From Ideonella paludis (lineage in GTDB: Bacteria; Pseudomonadota; Gammaproteobacteria; Burkholderiales; Burkholderiaceae_C), in the NCBI RefSeq assembly GCF_018069865.1, contig NZ_JAGQDG010000007.1, positions 62,001-126,000 of the forward strand: a stretch of DNA of 64,000 bases, read 5' to 3'. The notes under the pieces are model-generated. The model did no database searches. It was not told where the DNA came from and saw only the letters and a program-made list of their open reading frames with translations. This document shows positions 27,130 through 36,547 of the stretch, piece by piece. Within the stretch, counting starts at the first letter, position 1. Every line of letters starts with the position of its first letter. The position numbers were made by a program, and so were the translations under genes.

Positions 27130-29248
27130 GCCCGCCTTGCCGCCCCTGCCGCCGCGCCGCCCGCCCGGGCCCAAGGCCCAGGCCAGCATGGTGTTCAGGC
27201 GCAAGCTCAACTGGGTCTATGGCGGCTATGCGCTGGCCTTTTTACTGTTTGTGGTGGCACTGGCCATGCTGGAGCGCTGGGGCCTGTCGCGCCAGCACAT
27301 TGGCTTCATCTTCTTGGCGGCTCCGATGGTGCTTTATGCCGTCATTGGGGTGATGTGCCGCACCACTGATGCGACCGAGTATTACGTGGCCGGGCGGCGG
27401 GTCCCCGCCATCTATAACGGCATGGCGACAGCGGCCGATTGGATGAGCGCCGCCTCCTTCATTGGCATGGCCGGCACGCTCTATCTCACCGGCTATGACG
27501 GCCTGGCTTTCATCTTGGGCTGGACCGGCGGCTATTGCTTGGTGGCCTTGCTCTTGGCGCCTTATCTGCGCAAGTTCGGGCAGTTCACCATTCCTGATTT
27601 TTTGGGCGCCCGCTACGACGGTAACCTGACCCGCCTGATTGGCTTGGGCGCGACCATCTTGTGCTCCTTCATTTATGTGGTGGCACAGATTTATGGCGTG
27701 GGCCTGATCACCACCCGGCTGACCAGCATTGCTTCGTTTGAGGTGGGCGTGTTCCTGGGCCTGGGCGGCATCTTGGTGTGTTCGTTTTTGGGTGGCATGA
27801 AGGCCGTGACCTGGACGCAGGTGGCCCAGTACATCGTGCTGGTGGTGGCTTACATGGTGCCGGTCGTGTGGCTGAGCGTGAAGCAAACCGGCAACCCCAT
27901 TCCGCAAGTGGCCTACGGCTACCAATTGCAAAAAGTCTCGGAGGCCGAACAGCGCCTCAAAGTGGACCCCAAGGAGTTGGAAGTCATTGAGGTCTATGCC
28001 ACCCGGGCCAAGGCCTTGGAGGAGCGCATGCGCGATGTGCCAGGCGCCATGGCGCGGGACCGCGCAGCCGCGCAGCAGCGGGTGGATGCGCTCAAGCGGG
28101 CAGAGGCGCCGCAGCGCGAGATCCAAGCGGCAGAGCGTGTGTTGGCGGCCCTACCGCGCACCGAGGCTGAAGCCAAGGCGGCCTGGGCGCGTGAGCGTGC
28201 AGCGCTGCTGGAGCGGGCCAAGCCTTTGGGCGGCATGCCGGACCACGCAGCACAGTTTGCGGGTGACCCCAATGGCAGCCCTGAAGAGCAGCAGCAATAC
28301 ACCGAGGCGCGGCGCAACTTCTTGGCCCTGGTGTTTTGCTTGATGGTGGGCACCGCCGGCCTGCCCCATATCTTGACCCGCTACTACACCACGCCCTCGG
28401 TCAAAGAGGCGCGGGAGTCGGTGTCGTGGTCGCTGCTGTTCATCCTCTTGCTCTACATCACCGCGCCGGCCTTGGCGGTGATGGTGAAGTTTGAGATCTT
28501 CACCCATGTGGTGGGCCTGCCTTTTGATGCCTTGCCCGCTTGGGTTGCCAACTGGCACAAGGTCGACCCGGCACTGATGTCGGTCACCGATGTCAATGGC
28601 GACGGCTTTTTGCAGCTCGGTGAGATCACGCTGGGCGGCGACATCATTGTGCTGGCCACCCCCGAAATCGCGGGCCTGCCCTTCGTCATTTCGGGCATGG
28701 TGGCGGCCGGCGGTTTGGCGGCGGCCCTGTCTACGGCGGACGGCCTGCTGCTGACCATTGCCAATGCCCTCTCTCACGACCTCTACTTCAAGGTGGTCAA
28801 GCCCGAAGTCTCGACCGGGCGGCGGGTGGTGATGTCCAAGCTGCTGCTGCTCTTGGTGGCCGGTGGCGCGGCGTTTTTGGCGGCACAGCGCCCGGCCAAC
28901 ATCCTCTTCTTGGTGTCGGCGGCGTTCTCTTTGGCCGCGTCCGCCTTGTTCCCCGTCCTGGTCTTGGGCGTGTTCTGGCGCCGGGCCAATGGCTGGGGGG
29001 CGGCCAGTGGCATGGTGGCGGGTTTGGCGGTGACGTTCTGGTATTTGGCCTCCACCCACCCTTGGCTGCGTGGCCTGTTCGGTGTCACCAGCCCCGTCGA
29101 GTTGTGGTGGGGGATCCAACCCATCTCAGCCGGTGTCTTCGGGGTGCCGGTCGGGTTTTTGGTGACCATAGTGGTCAGCCTGTTGACGCCCAGGCCCTCA
29201 CCGAAGACCGAAACCATGGTCGAGGCCCTGCGCTACCCCAGATCCTGA
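27122..29248 (+). CDS. Sodium:solute symporter (VC_2705-like) with coiled-coil insert and EF-hand loop
   Basis: The start is ATG 27122, overlapping the DUF4212 gene; 708 residues. Many transmembrane helices of the SSS fold are present, with TTDATEYYVAGRRVPAIYNGMATAADWMSAASFIG near the N-terminus. Residues about 265-400 form a soluble, charged coiled-coil-like insert rich in Arg, Glu and Ala. A canonical EF-hand loop, DVNGDGFLQLGE, lies about residue 492 just before the conserved helix GLPFVISGMVAAGGLAAALSTADG. The substrate is probably a small organic acid such as acetate (family inference only). Na+-driven uptake across the inner membrane is expected. Confidence 0.88.
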   Translation: MTEPALPPLPPRRPPGPKAQASMVFRRKLNWVYGGYALAFLLFVVALAMLERWGLSRQHIGFIFLAAPMVLYAVIGVMCRTTDATEYYVAGRRVPAIYNGMATAADWMSAASFIGMAGTLYLTGYDGLAFILGWTGGYCLVALLLAPYLRKFGQFTIPDFLGARYDGNLTRLIGLGATILCSFIYVVAQIYGVGLITTRLTSIASFEVGVFLGLGGILVCSFLGGMKAVTWTQVAQYIVLVVAYMVPVVWLSVKQTGNPIPQVAYGYQLQKVSEAEQRLKVDPKELEVIEVYATRAKALEERMRDVPGAMARDRAAAQQRVDALKRAEAPQREIQAAERVLAALPRTEAEAKAAWARERAALLERAKPLGGMPDHAAQFAGDPNGSPEEQQQYTEARRNFLALVFCLMVGTAGLPHILTRYYTTPSVKEARESVSWSLLFILLLYITAPALAVMVKFEIFTHVVGLPFDALPAWVANWHKVDPALMSVTDVNGDGFLQLGEITLGGDIIVLATPEIAGLPFVISGMVAAGGLAAALSTADGLLLTIANALSHDLYFKVVKPEVSTGRRVVMSKLLLLLVAGGAAFLAAQRPANILFLVSAAFSLAASALFPVLVLGVFWRRANGWGAASGMVAGLAVTFWYLASTHPWLRGLFGVTSPVELWWGIQPISAGVFGVPVGFLVTIVVSLLTPRPSPKTETMVEALRYPRS

Positions 29249-29279
29249 GCGTCGCTGGGGCCGAGTGGCCGCCCATCGC

Positions 29280-30224
29280 TCAGAGGAACTCCCGCAGCAA
29301 GCGCGCCAAAGCTTCGGGCTGGTCGTGGTGCAGCATGTGGCCGGCCCCTGTCAGCGTACGCCGCTCTAGCTGAGGCACCTGCGCCAATCGGGCGTCAAAG
29401 TCTGCCCTGGGGTAACGCGCGCCCCACCATTGCTCGAACGGTGTTTCGTCGCCCTCCACCCACAGCGTGGGTGCGCTGATGCGCCGCCAAGCCGCCAAGA
29501 CTTCGTCCAGCCGATACGGCATGGCACTGATGCGGCGGTGCGCGGCGTCCGCCTGCAAATGCCACTGGCCATCGTCTGCGGGTGAGGCCCACTGCGTGGC
29601 CAACCACTGGGCGCGGTCGTCGGGCAGGCGCGGGTTGGTGTGTTGCAGGCGCTGGGCCACAGCCTCGGCGCTGGCATAGGGCTTCAAGGCCTTGGGCGCT
29701 TTGAGGTCGTCCAACCACTTGGCCAGATGCGTTGGCGCGGCTTCTGGCTTGGCTTCGGGCAGGCCAAATCCTTCGAGGTTGATCAAGCGGCGGATGCGCG
29801 TGGGCCGCGCACCGGCATAGCTCATCACAATATTGCCGCCCATGCTGTGACCCAGCAGGTCGATGGGCAAATCGGGCGAGAGCGCATCGACCAAGGCGTC
29901 CAGGTCACCCAGATAGTCGGCAAACAAGTAATGGTCGCAGGCGGGGCCTTGGGTCAGGCCAAAGCCGCGCCAGTCGGGGGCCACGATGGGCCGCTCGCCA
30001 TCGCCCTGAGCTTGGAGTGCATCCACCAAAAACTGGAAGGACGCGCCCACGTCCATGAAGCCATGGCCCAGCAGCAGCAGCGGGCGCTCGGGCGTGGCGG
30101 TGCTCGGGTCGCCCCAGCAGCGCAAGGCGTACTGCCAATGGCCGCGCACCGGACGCTGCAAAACCTGGGCTTCGCGCTGTGGGCGATAGGGGGCTGTGGT
30201 GTTCAAGAGCTTTCTGCCATCCAA
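29280..30224 (-). CDS. Alpha/beta-hydrolase
   Basis: The 314-residue protein has LLLLGHGFMD (oxyanion region), the nucleophile elbow GHSMGG (Ser), and a late GAGHMLHHDQPEALA motif with the catalytic His. The Asp is likely in WVEGDETPF. Its first 22 bases overlap the end of the upstream kinase gene, so it is translationally linked to the signalling operon. The substrate is unknown. Confidence 0.87.
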   Translation of the reverse strand: MDGRKLLNTTAPYRPQREAQVLQRPVRGHWQYALRCWGDPSTATPERPLLLLGHGFMDVGASFQFLVDALQAQGDGERPIVAPDWRGFGLTQGPACDHYLFADYLGDLDALVDALSPDLPIDLLGHSMGGNIVMSYAGARPTRIRRLINLEGFGLPEAKPEAAPTHLAKWLDDLKAPKALKPYASAEAVAQRLQHTNPRLPDDRAQWLATQWASPADDGQWHLQADAAHRRISAMPYRLDEVLAAWRRISAPTLWVEGDETPFEQWWGARYPRADFDARLAQVPQLERRTLTGAGHMLHHDQPEALARLLREFL

Positions 30225-31558
30225 CGAGGAAGCGTGAGCCGAAAGCGGCTCCCGACGCCGACATTGGACCAGGCTTCCAGCCGGCCGCCCATGGCGTCCG
30301 CATAGGCCTTGCAGATGCTGAGGCCAAGCCCAAAGCCACGCGAGCCGGATTGCTCTGCGCCCAAGCGGTTGAAGGGCTCAAAGAGGTGTGCCAACTGGGC
30401 TTCGCTCAGGCCAATGCCGCTGTCTTCCACCTCCACCCATCCCTCTTTGCCGTTGTGGCCCAAGCGGACCAGCACCTGTCCTCCTTGCCGGTTGTACTTG
30501 ACGGCATTGGAGACCAGGTTGGTCAGGATGTGGCGCACGCGGCGAGCGTCAGCGCGCAAATCCGGAGCGTCCTCGGGCAGATCGGCGCTCAGGCTCAGGT
30601 TCAGCGGGGCCGCCATCGGTTCGTGCTGGGCCAGCACGGTGGGCACCAGCACGGCCACCGAGGTCGGGCCCATGCACAAGTTGAGGTGGCCGGACTCCGC
30701 GCGGTTGAGGTCCAGCATTTCCTCGACCAACTCCAGCAACTGTTTGCTGGCCGTGCTGATGTGTTGCAGGTATTCGTTGCGCTTGTCCGGAGTGCTTTGC
30801 AGATTCATCTGCAGCAGCTGGCAAAAGCCCTGTACGGCGTTCAGTGGCGTGCGCAGCTCATGGCTGACCCGCGACAGCAATTGCGTCTTGGTCTGCGCGG
30901 CTTGCTCAGCCAAGCTGCGCTCCTGCTCGGCGTCTCGGGCGCGCTCCTCGGCCTCACGCGCGATGCGCCGGTCGGTGAGGTCGACGATCACGCAGGCCAG
31001 CTCAATGGCGCGAGCACCCTCCTGGCGCGGGCGCACACGCGTCATGCGCAGCTCCGCCCACACTTGCCGCCCGTCCAAGCACATCAGGGCGGACTCCTCC
31101 AGCTTGGCACTGCCTTGGCTGACCGCGGCTGTGAGCGCCAGGCGCAAACGACTGCCCGCGTCGCCCTGCGGAAAAAGCCTGGAGAGCAAGAGCAGCGGCG
31201 CGGTCTCTTCGCCCGCGTGGCCAATCAGGCGCAGGGCTTCGTCGTTGGCTTCAATGATGGCGCCATGGCGGTTCAGTAGCAGCACGGGGACTGGCAGGCC
31301 ATGCAAGAGCTGGGATTGCCAGGCGCAAAACTGCTCGACTTGGTGGAGCATGTCCTGGGTCTGCAGCATTTGCTCTTCGACGCCTTGGGTGTGCAGGCGC
31401 CAGACGTCGTCCATGGCTTTGGCCGGTTCGCTGTGGCCTTGCTTCAGCAAGGCCCGCGCCCGCTCGGGGGCATGCTCGCTCAGCGCATCCAGGGCCAGCG
31501 ACATCACCCCAGCATCGGCGTGGTCCCGCAGGTCTTGGGCGGAGGGCTCAGGTCGCAT
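30203..31558 (-). CDS. PAS histidine kinase
   Basis: The 451-residue soluble kinase has an N-terminal helical part, a PAS domain (about 80-195), a coiled coil (198-228), the H box LLSRVSHELRTPLNAVQGF (His233) and a full HATPase domain (N box NLVSNAVKYN, G1 EDSGIGLSE, G2 GSRGFGLGLSICK). The start overlaps the stop of the CheB-CheR fusion gene by 11 bp, so the two are made together. No receiver domain is present and no response-regulator gene is adjacent. Confidence 0.9.
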   Translation of the reverse strand: MRPEPSAQDLRDHADAGVMSLALDALSEHAPERARALLKQGHSEPAKAMDDVWRLHTQGVEEQMLQTQDMLHQVEQFCAWQSQLLHGLPVPVLLLNRHGAIIEANDEALRLIGHAGEETAPLLLLSRLFPQGDAGSRLRLALTAAVSQGSAKLEESALMCLDGRQVWAELRMTRVRPRQEGARAIELACVIVDLTDRRIAREAEERARDAEQERSLAEQAAQTKTQLLSRVSHELRTPLNAVQGFCQLLQMNLQSTPDKRNEYLQHISTASKQLLELVEEMLDLNRAESGHLNLCMGPTSVAVLVPTVLAQHEPMAAPLNLSLSADLPEDAPDLRADARRVRHILTNLVSNAVKYNRQGGQVLVRLGHNGKEGWVEVEDSGIGLSEAQLAHLFEPFNRLGAEQSGSRGFGLGLSICKAYADAMGGRLEAWSNVGVGSRFRLTLPRWMAESS

Positions 31559-34472
31559 GGCGGTGGCTCAGTTGCGGCCAGGTGCTCATGGACGGCGAGA
31601 TGTCGAAATGGGTCACCACGACGCCATCTTCGCTGCCGGAGAGCGGACGCGCATGCATGACGAACCAGCGCTCCTCCTCGGGGCTGTGGCAGGGGTACGT
31701 CACGGTATAGGCTTGCCGTCGGCCCGACATCACTTCCTGAAGATTGCGCAAAATCTCCGGCGCTAAAGGGTCGGTCGAGCGGGCCAGGACCGCCAGGTAG
31801 TTCGCGCCGATGCCGCAGTCCAGGTCTGGGTTGCCGCCGTTCTCGCGCGCAAATGAATTCCAGGCGCGGTTGACCAGCCGGATCGTGCCTTGCAGGTCGA
31901 TCACGGCGACATGCTCGGGCAGCGAGTCAATCAGGTCTTGCAGGCGCGAGGCATCCCTCAAGCGAGTGATGTCGATGAAACTCATCACGGCCCTGCGCCA
32001 GTCGTTGCCCTTGCGCTGGCCATAGGCCAACACCCGAGCCAAGTACCAGGAGCCGTGAGGGCCAGAGACCTCGCGCTCCACCACCTCGCCAGTGGCCAAG
32101 GTCTTGCGCAGGTCTTCGCTGAGTTCCGGGTAGATCAGCAGACTGTTGAAGTCTTCAATGGAGCGACCGACATCGCTGGGACGCAAACGGAACAACAAAG
32201 TCGCCTCGGGTGTGAAGCGGACGAGCGATAGATCGCTGTTCACGAACAGCGTGGCAATGCCGGTGGATTGCGCCATGCCTTCCAAGTCGGCGTTCAGCGC
32301 AGACAGCGCATCCAGCTTGGCGTTGTACTCGGCGTTGACGGTGTAGAGCTCCTCATTGACGGACTGCAGCTCCTCATTGGTGCTCTGCAACTCCTCGTTC
32401 GACGACATCAACTCTTCGTTGGTGGCTTGGAGTTCTTCGTTCGAAGCTTCAAGCTCTTCAATGGTGCTTTGCAGGCCTTGCCGCGTGGCATGCAGCTCGC
32501 GCTCCAGGGCCGCCAGCCGGTCCATTTCTAAGGCGTCCAGGGGCACTTGGGTGGCGCTGAGGGGCGTCTCCAAGATCTCTTCCAGCGACAAGGCCACACA
32601 CAGGGTTTCGCTTTCCAGCGTCACCGGGTGGGCCACCACGCTGATGGTGCGCTCCTGGCCGTCGACATCCACTTTGATGGGGGGCACACGGTGAGCCTTG
32701 CCCTCTCGCAGGGCGCATTGCATCGCATGGGCCGCCAGAGGCCCCAAGCGCGGCGGAAGCAGCCGAAGGGCATCTAAATTGACAGAGCCTTCGGGCACCC
32801 GCAGGTAGCGCTGCGCCGGCCCCCAGGTGTGCAGCAGCTGACGCTGAGAGTTGATCAGCAAGCACGCAGGCAAATAGGCTTGCATCAACTGTGCTTGCGC
32901 CGTCTCCACCACACTTTGCGCTAAGGGCAATGCCGGTGTGCTGCCATGGCGCAGGATGGCGGGCGGGGAGGCGCGGCCGAAGCCGTCGTGCAGCGCCAAG
33001 GACGTGATCACGGGGCGCTGCAGGCGATAGAGCTTGTGGCTGCTGTCCAGCACTTCAAAGTCGGCTTGGAGGGGCCCGAGTGACTCGCTCGAGCCCAGGA
33101 ACAGCACCCCTTGCGCGTTGAGCGCATATTGCAGCCGTCGCATGACACGCTCTTGCGCTTCCGCCTGGAAGTAGATCAGCGTGTTGCGGCAGACCACCAC
33201 GTCCATCTTGGTGAAGGGCGCGTCGTCCAGCAGGTTGTGCCGCGCAAACAGCACGATCTGGCGCAGCTCCGGCTTGACCACCAAGCGGTCATCTTGCTGG
33301 GTGAAGTAGCGGGCGACGCGCTCGGCGCCCAGGCTCTCAGCCAGGCCGGCGGGGTAGCTGCCGGCGGAGGCCAGATCGAGCACACGCTGGTCGACATCGG
33401 TGGCAAAGACTTTCACCCCAGGCCAGTTTTGCGCCAGTTGGCAGGCCTCCAGCAGCAAGATGCCCAGCGAATAGGCCTCCTCACCGGTGGCGCAGCCTGC
33501 GCTCCAGACGCGCAGAGGCCGGTTGGTGGGCTGCTGGCGCACCATGGGCACCAAGACCTGATGCAGCAGGATCTTGAAGGCCGCAGCGTCGCGGAAAAAG
33601 CCGGTGACCGGGATCAGCAGCTCCCGGCGCAATTGCTCGCGCTCTTCGGGCGAATCGGCCAAACGGTCTGCATAGTCCGAGATGTCCAAGCAGCCCAAGA
33701 CGAGCAGGCGCCGCTCAATGCGACGCAGCACAGTGGGCAGCTTGTACTGGTTGAAGTCGATGCCGCTTTGCGCAAACAAGTTTTCAAACACACGCTGTAG
33801 CGCGGGGCGCATGCTTTGGGCGGGCAGCAGCTCACTGTGGCCCAAGCGTCCAGCGCGGCCTCGCACAATCTCCAGGGCACGCGCGGCCAGCTCTTCCGGT
33901 GAGCCCACCGCATCCGCTTGTGTGGCGGCCAGGGCGCTGCGCGGCATGGAGTCGAACTTGGCGCTGTCGGGCGCCTGCACCAGCACATAGCCACCTTGGG
34001 CGCGCAGGGTCGATGCGCCGAGAGCGCCATCCGAGCCGGAGCCCGACAACACGATGCCGATCGCGTGGTCGCCCACGCTCTGAGCCAGAGAGATGAAAAA
34101 GTGGTCGATCGGCAGCGTGACGCCGTGGGCCGGCTTGGGCTCGAAGTGAATACAGCCCTGCACCAAGGTCATCATCACGCCGGGCGGCAGCAAGTAGACG
34201 ACATCGGCCTGCAGCGCTGCACCTTCCTCCGCCGTGGTCACCGTCAGCGCTGTGTGGCGGCCCAGCAGCTCCGGCATCATCGAGCGATGGTCCGCTGCCA
34301 GATGCTGCAGCACCACAAAAGCGGCTTGCGTGGGCAGTGTCAGGGAAGAGAAGAAGCGCTGTAAGGCCTCTAAGCCACCCGCCGAGGCGCCCACCGCCAC
34401 AATCCAAGTTTCATTGCTCAGGTCTTGGGGCAAGGGGGCTGGGGGTAGGCTGACAGACGGTTCCTCTTCCAT
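31548..34472 (-). CDS. CheB-CheR-PAS fusion protein
   Basis: The start chosen is ATG 34472 (MEEEPSVSL), 974 residues; an ATG at 34508 adds 12 residues. Order: CheB methylesterase (about 20-205; catalytic triad Ser30 in VGASAGG, His57 in LQHLAADH, Asp148 in SGSGSDGALG); CheR methyltransferase (about 225-490; YKLPTVLRRIERRL, SAGCATGEEAYSL); a degenerate PAS region; a long coiled coil built of repeated SNEELQ/TNEELQ units (about 650-705); and one or two PAS domains. Such fusions occur in signalling, often next to histidine kinases, and are thought to act outside chemotaxis. It shares an operon with the PAS kinase and hydrolase. Confidence 0.93.
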   Translation of the reverse strand: MEEEPSVSLPPAPLPQDLSNETWIVAVGASAGGLEALQRFFSSLTLPTQAAFVVLQHLAADHRSMMPELLGRHTALTVTTAEEGAALQADVVYLLPPGVMMTLVQGCIHFEPKPAHGVTLPIDHFFISLAQSVGDHAIGIVLSGSGSDGALGASTLRAQGGYVLVQAPDSAKFDSMPRSALAATQADAVGSPEELAARALEIVRGRAGRLGHSELLPAQSMRPALQRVFENLFAQSGIDFNQYKLPTVLRRIERRLLVLGCLDISDYADRLADSPEEREQLRRELLIPVTGFFRDAAAFKILLHQVLVPMVRQQPTNRPLRVWSAGCATGEEAYSLGILLLEACQLAQNWPGVKVFATDVDQRVLDLASAGSYPAGLAESLGAERVARYFTQQDDRLVVKPELRQIVLFARHNLLDDAPFTKMDVVVCRNTLIYFQAEAQERVMRRLQYALNAQGVLFLGSSESLGPLQADFEVLDSSHKLYRLQRPVITSLALHDGFGRASPPAILRHGSTPALPLAQSVVETAQAQLMQAYLPACLLINSQRQLLHTWGPAQRYLRVPEGSVNLDALRLLPPRLGPLAAHAMQCALREGKAHRVPPIKVDVDGQERTISVVAHPVTLESETLCVALSLEEILETPLSATQVPLDALEMDRLAALERELHATRQGLQSTIEELEASNEELQATNEELMSSNEELQSTNEELQSVNEELYTVNAEYNAKLDALSALNADLEGMAQSTGIATLFVNSDLSLVRFTPEATLLFRLRPSDVGRSIEDFNSLLIYPELSEDLRKTLATGEVVEREVSGPHGSWYLARVLAYGQRKGNDWRRAVMSFIDITRLRDASRLQDLIDSLPEHVAVIDLQGTIRLVNRAWNSFARENGGNPDLDCGIGANYLAVLARSTDPLAPEILRNLQEVMSGRRQAYTVTYPCHSPEEERWFVMHARPLSGSEDGVVVTHFDISPSMSTWPQLSHRHAT

Positions 34473-34589
34473 GGCAGTCGTTCTTTTGGATGACGCCGGG
34501 ATTCTCACTGAATTCCATCTTGATGGTGCGGGTTTTTACGAGCGCCCCATTTGCGTTGAGTCAGAAAGATCAGCGGTACGCTTGCGTTC

Positions 34590-36389
34590 ATGTCGACCTC
34601 CATTGCATTCACCCCGACTGCGCATCAGCGCTTGCATCAGGCCTTTGAGTGGCACGTCCCCACTTGGTTCAATCTGGCGGAGGTTTGTTGTCATCGCTGG
34701 GCACGCAGCCACCCTCAAGCCGTGGCCCTGCGCATTGAGCAGGACGACGGCGGCACCAGCACGGTGCGCTTTGCTGATTTGCAGGCCCAGGCCCATCGCC
34801 TCAGTGGTGCGCTGCGGCGCTTGGGGGTGCGCCGCGGTGACCGCGTGGCCGTGGTCATGCCTCAGCGCTTAGAGACCGCCGTGGCGCACATTGCGATTGC
34901 CCAAATGGGGGCGGTGGCCATGCCGCTGTCCATGCTGTTTGGGCCGGACGCGCTGGAGTACCGCTTCAACGACAGCGAGGCGGCAGTGGCTTTGGTGGAT
35001 GAATCCGCCATCGCGGCCGTGCGGGCAGCGCGCCCGGCGTGCCCGGGCTTGAAGACCGTGGTGGCCGTGGGCCAAGCGGCGGGCCTGGGCGATATCGACT
35101 GGGCGGCGGCCTTGGCCCGCGAATCGGCACATTTCAGTGCGGTGCGCACCAAGGCGGACGAAGCGGCGGTGTTGATCTACACCAGTGGCACCACCGGGCC
35201 GCCCAAGGGCGCTTTGATCCCGCACCGCGCACTGATCGGCAACCTGAGCGGCTTCGTCTGCAGCCAAAACCTGCTGCGGGGCACTGGGCCGCGCGGGCCT
35301 TCCACGCCAGGCCAGCGCCGCCTTGCGCTCGGCACCGGCGGCGTGCCCAAAGACTCGGTGTTTTGGAGCCCGGCAGACTGGGCCTGGACGGGCGGCTTGA
35401 TGGATGCGCTCTTGCCATGCTTGTACTTTGCGCTGCCCATCGTCGCCTTTGCGGGGCGCTTCACGCCCCAGCGCGCTTTTGAGCTGATGCAGCGCCATCG
35501 GGTGACCAACACCTTTCTCTTTCCCACGGCGCTCAAGGCCATGATGAAGGCGGTGCCTCAGCCGCGCCAGCACTTTGAGCTGCACTTGCGCGCCGTCATG
35601 AGTGCGGGCGAGGCGGTCGGCGATGCCGTCTTCCATTGGTGCGAGCGCGAGCTGGGCGTGGTGGTCAACGAGATGTTTGGCCAGACCGAGATCAACTACA
35701 TCGTCGGCAATTGCAGTCAAGGCCTGGGCACCAATGGCCACTTGGGCCCCGACGGTGCGGTGGGCTGGCCCGCCAAGCCGGGCAGCATGGGCAAGGCTTA
35801 CCCTGGCCACCGCGTGGCCGTGATTGACGATGCGGGCCAAGAGTGCCCGCGCGGCACGCCGGGCGATGTGGCGGTACACAGGCTGGACGTGCACGGCCAT
35901 CCCGACCCGGTGTTCTTTTTGGGCTACTGGAAGCGCGACGACGCCACCCGTGCCAAGTTCACCGGTGAGATGGACAGCAGTTGGTGCCGCACGGGCGACA
36001 CCGCTGTGATGGATGAAGACGGCTACCTCTGGTACCAAGGGCGCAGCGACGACGTCTTCAAGGCCGCGGGCTATCGCATCGGCCCCAGCGAGGTCGAGAA
36101 CTGCCTGGTCAAACACCCGGCGGTGGCCAATGCCGCCGTGGTGCCCAAGCCCGACGCCGAGCGCGGCGCGGTGGTCAAGGCCTATGTCGTCTTGGCCCCT
36201 GGGGTGGTGGGCGACGCGGCCCTGGTGGAGTCTCTGCAAGCTCATGTGCGAGGCCAGTTGGCGCCTTATGAGTACCCCAAAGAGATCGAGTTCATCGACG
36301 CCTTGCCCATGACGACCACCGGCAAGGTGCAGCGTCGCGTGCTGCGGCTGCAAGAGGAAGAGCGCGCGGCTGCGCGACGAAGCGCCTGA
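34590..36389 (+). CDS. AMP-forming acyl-CoA synthetase
   Basis: The 599-residue ANL-superfamily enzyme has the P-loop-like LIYTSGTTGPPKGALIPHR, the FGQTEIN motif, TGDTAVMDEDGYLWYQGRSDD and the C-terminal Lys region TTTGKVQRRVLR. It activates a carboxylic acid with ATP and CoA. The layout is closest to the medium-chain/aromatic acyl-CoA synthetase branch, but the substrate is uncertain. It is divergent from the CheB-CheR gene. Confidence 0.9.
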   Translation: MSTSIAFTPTAHQRLHQAFEWHVPTWFNLAEVCCHRWARSHPQAVALRIEQDDGGTSTVRFADLQAQAHRLSGALRRLGVRRGDRVAVVMPQRLETAVAHIAIAQMGAVAMPLSMLFGPDALEYRFNDSEAAVALVDESAIAAVRAARPACPGLKTVVAVGQAAGLGDIDWAAALARESAHFSAVRTKADEAAVLIYTSGTTGPPKGALIPHRALIGNLSGFVCSQNLLRGTGPRGPSTPGQRRLALGTGGVPKDSVFWSPADWAWTGGLMDALLPCLYFALPIVAFAGRFTPQRAFELMQRHRVTNTFLFPTALKAMMKAVPQPRQHFELHLRAVMSAGEAVGDAVFHWCERELGVVVNEMFGQTEINYIVGNCSQGLGTNGHLGPDGAVGWPAKPGSMGKAYPGHRVAVIDDAGQECPRGTPGDVAVHRLDVHGHPDPVFFLGYWKRDDATRAKFTGEMDSSWCRTGDTAVMDEDGYLWYQGRSDDVFKAAGYRIGPSEVENCLVKHPAVANAAVVPKPDAERGAVVKAYVVLAPGVVGDAALVESLQAHVRGQLAPYEYPKEIEFIDALPMTTTGKVQRRVLRLQEEERAAARRSA

Positions 36390-36397
36390 GAGGCGCT
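36381..36397 (+). terminator. Short hairpin spanning the acyl-CoA synthetase stop codon
   Basis: AGCGCCT-GAG-AGGCGCT is a perfect 7-bp stem with a 3-base loop and contains the TGA. No T run follows, so intrinsic termination is doubtful. A second small palindrome, GGAAAG-N6-CTTTCC, sits at 36406-36423 in the leader of the next gene. Confidence 0.4.
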
Positions 36398-36547
36398 CGC
36401 GGTGTGGAAAGTGCACGCTTTCCGCCCTTTGCGCCGCTCAACCGGCGGCAAGCTCACCCGATAGGGGGCGGTGATGACCCGCTGCCGCCCCTCCACCATG
36501 ACCTCCCCGCGCTCTGTGTTCTTGCTCCCTGCTTTAGAGGGGCAAGC

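Noticed and set aside
36390-36547. Riboswitch-like leader before the GGDEF-EAL gene
   Set aside because: Several GC hairpins are present, but I could not match the conserved bases of a c-di-GMP (GEMM) or any other known riboswitch.
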